Shown here: piece after piece, positions 56,781-64,000 of the stretch
Numbering within the stretch: the first letter of the stretch is position 1
Layout: every line of letters starts with the position of its first letter
Made by a program: the position numbers and the translations under genes
DNA from: Pegoplata infirma
Lineage: Eukaryota; Arthropoda; Insecta; Diptera; Anthomyiidae
Length of the DNA stretch: 64,000 nucleotides
NCBI GenBank assembly: GCA_963921195.1
Contig: OY992538.1
Coordinates: forward strand, 82,025,904-82,089,903
Direction of reading: 5' to 3'
Notes under the pieces: model-generated
The model's input: only the letters and a program-made list of their open reading frames with translations
Database searches by the model: none
What the model was told of the DNA's origin: nothing

Positions 56781-56845
56781 ACGTCCGCTGGGTCAGAGGG
56801 TAGAGATTGCGATTACAAAACAGTTGGTAGCTGTTCGATTCCCCC
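56781..56845 (+). other. tRNA-like segment
   Basis: GTCCGCTGGGTCAGAGGGTAGAG resembles an acceptor and A-box region. TGTTCGATTCCCCC, about 50 bp downstream, resembles a B-box. The stems are incomplete. Confidence 0.35.
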
Positions 56846-57629
56846 GCCGCTCGAAGTTTTTTTTTTTTTTAATAAATTTTAATTATATATATTTATATCT
56901 TAATATTGAAAAAAATTGTTTGGATGAAACTTTATCAGTTCTAAAAATAGATTTTGTTGTTCGGATAAAATTATATGTAGTTCTAAAAATAGATTTTTTT
57001 TTTCGGATGAAATTTTATCTAAAGTTTTTTGTAATAATTTTTTTTTCTTTCGTATAAAATTTTATCTTTTTTTATCCAGCTAAAAAAATCTTTTTTTTTG
57101 TCTTGGTCTAATAAGATCCAACCATTTTTCGGATGAAATTGTATCCCACCGATTAAAACTGATCTAATTAGATAAACCCACTTTTCGGATCAAATTGTAT
57201 CCGTCCGGTTAAAACTGATCTAATCTTAGCGATCCATTTTTCGGATCAGTGCTGATCTTTCAAATCTCGGATCTATCAACAGATCTGGAATAATATAAGA
57301 ACATATATTGCTCCATACAAAAATTTTTACTCGGGTTAAAACAAATATTTTTATGTTGTTATTGAATTAATTTAGGGTTTTTTCTTTTTGGGTTATATTA
57401 GAATTAGCAACAATCTTCCAAGTTTTGTTTTTTTTTTAAATCATTTTAATTTGGTAAAAATATAAATTAATTTTTGTTAAAATTTTTATTATTTGTTTTT
57501 CTTTTCAACAATTTTGATTTTTTTTTTGTATAAAATTACATAAAATACTTAATATCAAAATTAACTTAGAAAATTTTTGCTTTTTGCTGTAATATAACAC
57601 TGTAAGACAAATTTCAACTTTTTTTTTAA

Positions 57630-59662
57630 CACCAGAACGAGACCTTATACACTTGAAAGTAGAGCCCCTCTGGAGTAAAACTGCATTTACAGTTTTTCAT
57701 TCGGTGATCATTTGTCCTTTTTAGAGGACTTTAAAGTTTTGAAGGACATTTAAAGTAAAAAAAAAAATATATATATTTCTACTTATCCTACGATACTGAG
57801 ATAAAAAGCAAATGAAAGAGGAAAGCTTCCTCAATTTTTTAAACATGTTCGTTTTGTCATATCAGGTTAAAAGGATATCAATAAGGTCCTTTCAAAACTT
57901 TGTCCTTTAATATCCTTGAGAATTTCCAGCCATTTCTTCCGGAAAAAATATATGTTAAGGACATTGATATGCACTAACACATTGTTAAATTTCATCCTTC
58001 TCACTTTGTTAGTTTAGTGTAAAAAAAAATAAGTTTTTATATATAACTGAAAATATATTTTTTTGTTTACACATAGCCTCCCAAATATTAACCAATTTTC
58101 TTGGAAAAAAATCTAACATATGAATAAATGGATATACATGTGAAACTGGACCCTCCATGGAGTAAAAGTACGTTCATAGTTTTTTATTCGGTGATCTGGT
58201 CTCCTTTAAATACCATGTACAATGTTAACCAAAGTGAGAGATTTAAAAAAACAAATGAATTTGTTTCTTTGGGTTAATAATTTATGTTTTTTTTTGTTTG
58301 GTTTAGTTTTTAGATTTTAAATTTTTTTTAATAGTTTTATTAACAATCTAATGGATTGTCTTTATAATTTTGTTAACTAATATTAAAATGCATCATTTGA
58401 AGTCTATATGTAAATAAATCGTATAAAAAACACGTGTTTACTTATTTGTACTTTTACTTATGCAAGTATATGCTATATGTATGACAATTGCTGTGTTTTT
58501 CAATAAGTGGATTTATTTTCGGATTAATCTTATTTAGTTCAAAATAAATAAATTAAAATGTCAAAACAAATTTGGAATATTTTTTTTCCATAATCTACGA
58601 TAAATAAGCAATTATTATCCTAAAAAATAATAAAAAAATCTGGAAACTTAAAAAAGTTATAAATAAATCAAAATAAATCCAAATAAATTTTAGGATTTAA
58701 TAAATCCGTTTTGGATTAATTTTGTTTTATTTATAACTTTTCTCATTTTCCAAATTTGTTCATTATTTTTTTCGGATTATAATTGCAAATTTATTGTAGG
58801 TTACGGAAAAAAATATTCCAAATTAGTTTTAAGTAGTATGTTAAAATATTGTTTTTAAGCAAAACAAGATTAATCAGAAAATAAATCCACTTATTGAAAA
58901 ACACAGCAAATATATTTTTTTTAACTCTTGCTTTAAACAACAACCTAAAATTAAGGCAAAGCCGAAAAACTTCCTCTGAAATTCTTGAGTTTGACTTATT
59001 ATCACCATTTCCGCAACAAACTAATAGAAGTAATTTTAAAAAGTTTTTGAATTTTATATGTCATTTGTAACTTAAAAGTTTATTTAAAAGGAGACCGGAT
59101 CACCGAATAAAAAACTGTGAACTTACTTTTACTCCATGCAGGGTCCAGTTTCACATGTATATCCATTTATTCATGTGTTACATTTTTTTTCCAAGAAAAT
59201 GGGTTAATATTTGGGAGGCTATGTGTAAATAAAAAATATATTTTCAGTTATATATAAAAACTTATTTTTTTTTTACACTAACCTAACAAAGTGAGAAGGA
59301 TGAAATTTAACAATGTGTTAGTGCATATCAATGTCCTTAACATACATTTTTTCCGGAAGAAATGGCTGGAAATTCTAAAGGATATTAAAGGACAAAATTT
59401 TGAAAGGACCTTATTGACATCCTTTTAACCTGATATGACAAAACGGACATGTTTAAAAATTTGAGAAGACTTTCTTCTTTCATTTGCTTTTTATCTCAGC
59501 ATCGTAGGATAAGTAGAAATATATTTTTTTTTTTTACTTTAAATGTCCTTGAAAACTTTAAAGTCCTCTAAAAAGGACAAATGATCACCGAATGAAAAAC
59601 TGTAAATGCAGTTTTACTCCAGAGGAGCTCTACTTTCAAGTGTATATGGTCTCGTTCTGGTG
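57630..59662. mobile_element. TTAA-flanked foldback element
   Basis: The ends CACCAGAACGAGACC...GGTCTCGTTCTGGTG are bordered by TTAA at 57626-57629 and 59663-59666, as for piggyBac-type insertions. The arms are about 580 bp (57630-58210 and 59088-59662) with few mismatches, for example GGTGATCATTTGTCC and its complement. The centre holds a second palindrome (58490-58907). No transposase; the superfamily is inferred from TTAA only. Confidence 0.65.
58490..58907. repeat. 418-bp palindromic MITE-like repeat
   Basis: GCTGTGTTTTTCAATAAGTG at the left is the reverse complement of the right end, and pairing continues over about 42 bp and again around the centre (AAATCC/GGATTT words). It sits in the middle of the TTAA-flanked element. 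No clear duplication. Confidence 0.65.
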
Positions 59663-60543
59663 TTAAAAGTAGTGTTGTACGGTGTAATAATATATTATTT
59701 GACATGGTACCATATATATTTATATGTGGAGTTGTATTTAATTTGGCCAATCTTGTATATTTATATACGGCATATATAATAATATATGTGACCACATATA
59801 ATAATATATAACATTATCTGAGACTATATTGGAAATTATTGAAATATTTTTTCCAATACATAATTTTATCTAGAAACATAAAGTGTAAGATATAAACATA
59901 TACAAATCTATATTCCTATACAATATTGTATATGACTATATCATTTCTTTTTTATTCGGGTTTTCAAAATTTTTTAAATGCAGTCATATGTAGTTATATA
60001 TAATTGAATCATGATTCGGATTAAAAGGTGTACGGTTGATATAATTATATAAAATTTATATGAGGGTCAATACAAAATTTGTTTTTCTGTATAATTTAAT
60101 ATAAAATTATATATATCCTATTCTGTTCCATATATAACACTATATGTTTCTATTTAACCAACAATTTTCCAAGTTTTAAAGGCAAAGTATAAGAAACTTT
60201 TTAAAATGTTCCTAAACATTTCCTTGTTAGGGTTATGTATATCACCTATCTGGTTCGAAGCGTACCCGAACATTTTTTTTGTTTAAGAAAATTATATGTT
60301 TGGTGAATGTATCATTGACCTATGGTGTATCTCAACCCAAACCAAAAAAACACCAGGATTTTACATGTTTTTATGCAATTAGATCTAATTAGATCCACTA
60401 ATGTATGGCAATGTCTGGTCAAAACTCGGTTGAAATCATATCATATTTTATACAAGTTGATCTTTTTTAATGCAAAAACATCCACCATTATTCGGATCAA
60501 ATTGCATATAAATATATATTGTGTATAAAAATTTTTACTCGGG

Positions 60544-62024
60544 TGCTTATCAAGTGATTATAAAAATTATGTTACAAGCGTATTCGGACAAATTTAAACT
60601 AAATGAAGTTAAAATAACTTTAGGCAAATTAAATTTAATTTTTCAACGTTTTTACACTAATTCAGCTAAACAAATTTCGGCTAACGAAAGAAGTATGAAA
60701 TGTAATTCAGCAAAGTTTTAATTGCTTATCAAGTGATTTTTCAAATAATATGAAAAGCCTACACAGTTAAGTATTAACTACATGAGGTAAAAATAATGTT
60801 AAGGGATTAAAATTTAGTTTTTCAACGTTTCTACAATAATTCAGATAAACACATTAAGGTTAATAAAGTAATTTTTAAGCTGAATTTATGTAATTTAAAG
60901 TTGATAAGATTAGTTTTCAATAGTTATCCACCAATTCAGCTAACTAAATTAATGCTGAAATGTAATGTTTAAGAAATTTTTCTAAGAGATTATTTAGATA
61001 ATTAAAACCTTTTACCCTAATTCAGCTAAAGAAAATAAGGTTATCAAAATAATTCTAAAAGTTTAAAATATAATTTTCAACAGTCTAATGTTATTCAGTT
61101 CACATGTCTTATGTTATTCAGCTAACCAAAATTCAAATACAAATAATGTTAATTCCATTAAAAGTACTTTTTTTGTACAATTAAGATGGTTTATTTCGTA
61201 TTCAGCTAGCTGAATACAAAAAAAACTTTAAAAAATTGTATACAAATGCTGGTGTAAATAAATATTTTTATATTATTTTATATTATTAAGCAAAAATACT
61301 TTCAAAAGAAGCATAAAATCGATTTGAATTAAGTTTACACATTTTTTAGTAAAACTTGTATAGTTTATTTGGTATTCAGCAAGCTGAATTCAAATAAAAC
61401 ATTGAATTATTGCTTGAAAATGTTAATATCATAGTGAAAACATTAGTTTGTGGCCCTTATAAGCATTTGTTTATACCATTCAGCTGACAAAAATATTACC
61501 AAAATTAACATTAAATCGATTTAAAATAAATTCATACTTTTTTTCTTAAATTTAGTTAATTTATTTTGTATTCATCTAGCTGAATTCAAGTAAATCATTG
61601 AATAATTGTCTGCAGGTTATGAAATCATATAAAAATCATTATTTGTGCTATTCAGCTGATAAAAATGTAAACAGAATGAACGTAAAATCGAGTTGGAGCA
61701 AATATTACTAAATTTTCTTAAAAATTTAGCTAGAGTATTTAGTATTACACTGGCACATTATGAAATCATATTAAAAACATTAATTTTAAGTTATTGAGCT
61801 GGTAAAATCGCTAATATTTCTGTAAAATTAAGCTGCATAAGTCATTAAGCTAGCTGAATTTAAATAAAACTTTTAATAATTGCTTGCACATGTGATGAAA
61901 CATATAAATTGCTTGCCCTTACATATAATTTATTCGTTATTTATCTGAATTGTTTTTTAAATGATTTTTTTTTCTTATTCAGCCAGGCAAATTAATTAAA
62001 TTAAACATTAAGTTTTCAAAATGA
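60544..62024. repeat. Palindrome-family satellite, domain 4
   Basis: From 60544 to 61070 it is the half-site form (ACACTAATTCAGCTAAACAAATT at 60654). From 61190 it is the domain-2-like form, with the perfect palindrome at 61200 and variants at about 61374 and 61569. This is the direct continuation of domain 3 across N1. Confidence 0.75.
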
Positions 62025-62695
62025 CCCGAGTAAAAATAAACATATATAACAATATATAACTTGATACAAACATAATAAATCATATATGATTATACATCGC
62101 GTGAGATCTTTTCTAAATTTTTTAAATGCAGTCATATGTAGTTATATATAATTTAATCATGATTCGGATTAAAAGGTATACGGTTGATATAAATATATGA
62201 AATAATATTAGGGCCAATGCAAAATGTGTTTTTCTGTATAATTTAACATAAAATTATATATAGCTTATGCTGTTCCATATAAAACTATATATGTTTCCAA
62301 TTAACCAAAAATTTTCTAAGTTTTTTAGGCAAAGTATAAGAAACTTTTTAAAATGTTCCTAAACATTTCTTGTTAGGGTTATGTATATCACCTATCTGGT
62401 TCGAAGCGTACCCAAACATTTAAATGTTTGGTGAATGTATTGTTGACCTGTGGTGTATCTCAACCCAAACCAAAAAACACCAGGATTTTATATGTTTTTA
62501 TGCAATTAGATCTAATTAGATCCACCAATATATGGCAATGTCTGGTCAAAACTCGGATGAAATCAAATCATATTTTATACAAGTTGATCTTTTTTAATGC
62601 AAACACATCCACCATAATTCGGATCAAATTGCGTATAAATATATATTGTGTTACATATCATTATATATTTCATCATATCAAAATTTTTACTCGGG
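62025..62695. mobile_element. Intact CCCGAG element (671 bp)
   Basis: Ends CCCGAGTAAAAATAAAC...AAAATTTTTACTCGGG, flanked by GA (62023-62024, 62696-62697). It aligns end to end with the outer pieces of N1. The open frame at 62428-62787 runs out of the element and matches a shorter frame in N1 (60322-60528); it is a by-product of sequence similarity. Confidence 0.75.
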
Positions 62696-62697
62696 GA

Positions 62698-63539
62698 TTA
62701 ACATTCTATGAATTTTTCAGGATATTGTTGTTAATTTTTCCAATTTTACCTATTACATTTTATTTTAAATCTGGCAACCCTATATAAATTTCCCATTTCA
62801 ATTATTTAACAAAAAAATTTGAATTTAAATAATTGCTTTCCATAACCATGGTTCTTTACTAATCCATCTTGTTTTAAGAATTTAAAAATATCCACCATAT
62901 GCCAGCAGACAATACCAAAAATACCACAACAAAACATTCTTTGATTTGTATTCATTTATATATTTTTTTTTTTTTTACAAAGTACATATAATAAAAATTT
63001 CTATAAAGTTGTTTGGCTGTTTTTTGATTCTGCTTTAAAATAAGTTTTATACTAGATTTCACTGCAATTACTAAAACACTGTGTCGACAACAGTGAAATA
63101 TTCACCCTAAGGGGCATAAATCCAATATTCCATATAAGCATAAACTCCTAAATATGGTTGGTGAATCCCTATTTATTTGCTTTTTTATTACCAAATTTTC
63201 CTCCCTTTTCTTTCTTAGCCAACACATTCATACATTTGACATAATTGACACCATACATGAAATTCTTTATAAACATTAAAATTGTTTAACAAATTTATTA
63301 CTTTTTTGTGCATTTGCTTTGGTTGTTTGCTGCTGCTGCATGCATAATGTCTTTTTTAATGCAAATTCTGCATCATTGCAATTATTCCACACATTTTATG
63401 GTGATTTTTTTGGAAAAATATTTTAACGATAAAATGTATATTTATCACTTTAAGCCTGGATAAATTGTATTTAAATTTTTGCACATATGATACGAGGGTC
63501 CTATAAAGAGTTTTTAGGGTTAAGAAATTATTTAATTTA
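62698..63539. other. Gene-free AT-rich region
   Basis: No gene was recognised. Contains a short TTTGCTGCTGCTGCATGCATAATG run at 63325-63350. Confidence 0.4.
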
Positions 63540-63808
63540 ATGTTAATTCAAAGACCCGAATTCAGCTAGCTGAATATGATTACAAATTAGAGTGCGAAGT
63601 TTTTTGAACCCACCATATACAAGTATCTGTTTATTAAATATGAGTTCTTATTCAGCTAGCTGAATTGGTCAAATAAACATCTTAGCTTCTAAATATAAAT
63701 GAAATATATATATCTTTATATGACATTTTTTTTCTTTTTCAGCAGAATTAGCCATCTAAGCTTGTAATAAGAAGTATTAGTGTATTTTAAAGCAATTTTA
63801 TCTATATA

Positions 63809-63865
<57 letters not shown>

Positions 63866-64000
63866 GTATATCAATAATAATTTAAGACTTATATTAAACT
63901 GTATGAGAGATTTAATGCTTATTTAGATGCTAAAACCCAAATTCAGCTAGCTGAATATGACAAAAAATTACGGAATAACATTTCTGCACCACTTAGTTTC
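63540..64000. repeat. Palindrome-bearing satellite, domain 5 (runs off the window)
   Basis: Perfect ATTCAGCTAGCTGAAT at 63560, 63650 and 63942. An (ATT)n run of about 18 units lies at 63808-63865. The domain continues past the window end. Confidence 0.8.
63808..63865. repeat. (ATT)n microsatellite
   Basis: An uninterrupted run of about 18-19 ATT triplets between two palindromes of domain 5. Confidence 0.95.

Larger units (their letters stand above)
54495..57335. mobile_element. CCCGAG-type element N3, nested in N2
   Basis: The ends CCCGAGTAAAAATGAATAC...AAAAATTTTTACTCGGG are flanked by TT (54493-54494, 57336-57337). The interior is full of ATATATGA/TATATAATTATATATG words, three tandem B-box-like units (55440-56060) and a further tRNA-like segment (about 56781-56845). 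Confidence 0.6.
54218..59962. mobile_element. CCCGAG-type element N2, nested in N1
   Basis: The ends are CCCGAGTAAAAAAAAAAATC and, reversed, CCCGAATAAAAAAGAAATG, flanked by TT at 54216-54217 and 59963-59964. The intact sibling at 62100-62120 shows the empty site. It contains N3 (54495-57335) and the TTAA-flanked foldback (57630-59662). No coding sequence. Confidence 0.6.
54132..60543. mobile_element. CCCGAG element N1, split by a nested element
   Basis: Its outer pieces, 54132-54217 and 59963-60543, together align with the intact sibling at 62025-62695 (about 670 bp). The ends are CCCGAGTAAAAAT...ATTTTTACTCGGG. It is inserted in the satellite between AAGTTTTTATT and GCTTATCAAGTG, a word that is contiguous in other units. 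Non-coding. Confidence 0.7.

Noticed and set aside
60322..62787. Similar open frames in two CCCGAG elements (60322-60528 and 62428-62787)
   Set aside because: Similarity at the protein level simply follows the high nucleotide identity of the copies; the second frame runs past the element end, there is no motif, and the frames start at different positions.

Overview
This window reads as a gene-poor, AT-rich, repeat-dominated stretch of a higher dipteran genome, probably a calyptrate fly of the blowfly or house-fly type. The organism call is inference. It rests on mini-me/DINE-like elements with (GTCY)n and (TA)n proto-microsatellites, LINEs with a C-terminal RNase H and CCHC knuckle, long foldback transposons, and satellites measured in kilobases. 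I found no convincing host protein-coding exon. Most open frames are accidents of low-complexity or repeat sequence. The only protein-like reading frames belong to transposable elements.

Layout. 1-1316: end of a mini-me-like element plus unassigned sequence. 1317-6205: a long-TIR hAT-like element (8-bp duplication GTTATCAT) holding one small Cys-rich gene, which is split by a mini-me copy; its right arm carries a second hAT element. 6401-10288: a foldback element with CCCGTGTAAAA ends, also with nested insertions. 10530-17470: a cluster of decayed LINE fragments from two families, one with a 93-codon unit present three times in tandem. 17860-21400: LTR-retrotransposon debris, including an array of primer-binding-site-like motifs. 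22100-25470: a 47-bp ATCGAT satellite. 26460-27240: a 362-bp dimer that ends at a candidate recursive splice site. 27786-31090: a 35-bp satellite made of short dyads, with orientation switches. 32810-37440, 43640-46990, 51000-54130, 60544-62020 and 63540-64000: one dispersed repeat family carrying the 16-bp palindrome ATTCAGCTAGCTGAAT or its half-sites. The remainder is mostly nested MITEs (54132-60543 holds at least five elements) and LINE/hAT insertions (39217-42085).

How the parts relate. The window is a stack of insertions into older repeats. The CCCGAG elements sit in the palindrome satellite and also inside each other. The hAT copies at 3465 and 40258 carry the same roughly 35-bp dyad repeat that forms the large array at 27.8-31.1 kb, so the transposon and the satellite share an origin. 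The CAG|GTAAG junction at 27235/27236 sits behind a long pyrimidine tract. It suggests, without proving, that the window lies inside one very long intron of a plus-strand gene.

All boundaries, duplications and repeat periods were read by eye. Family names come from recognised termini and motifs; no database search was made.
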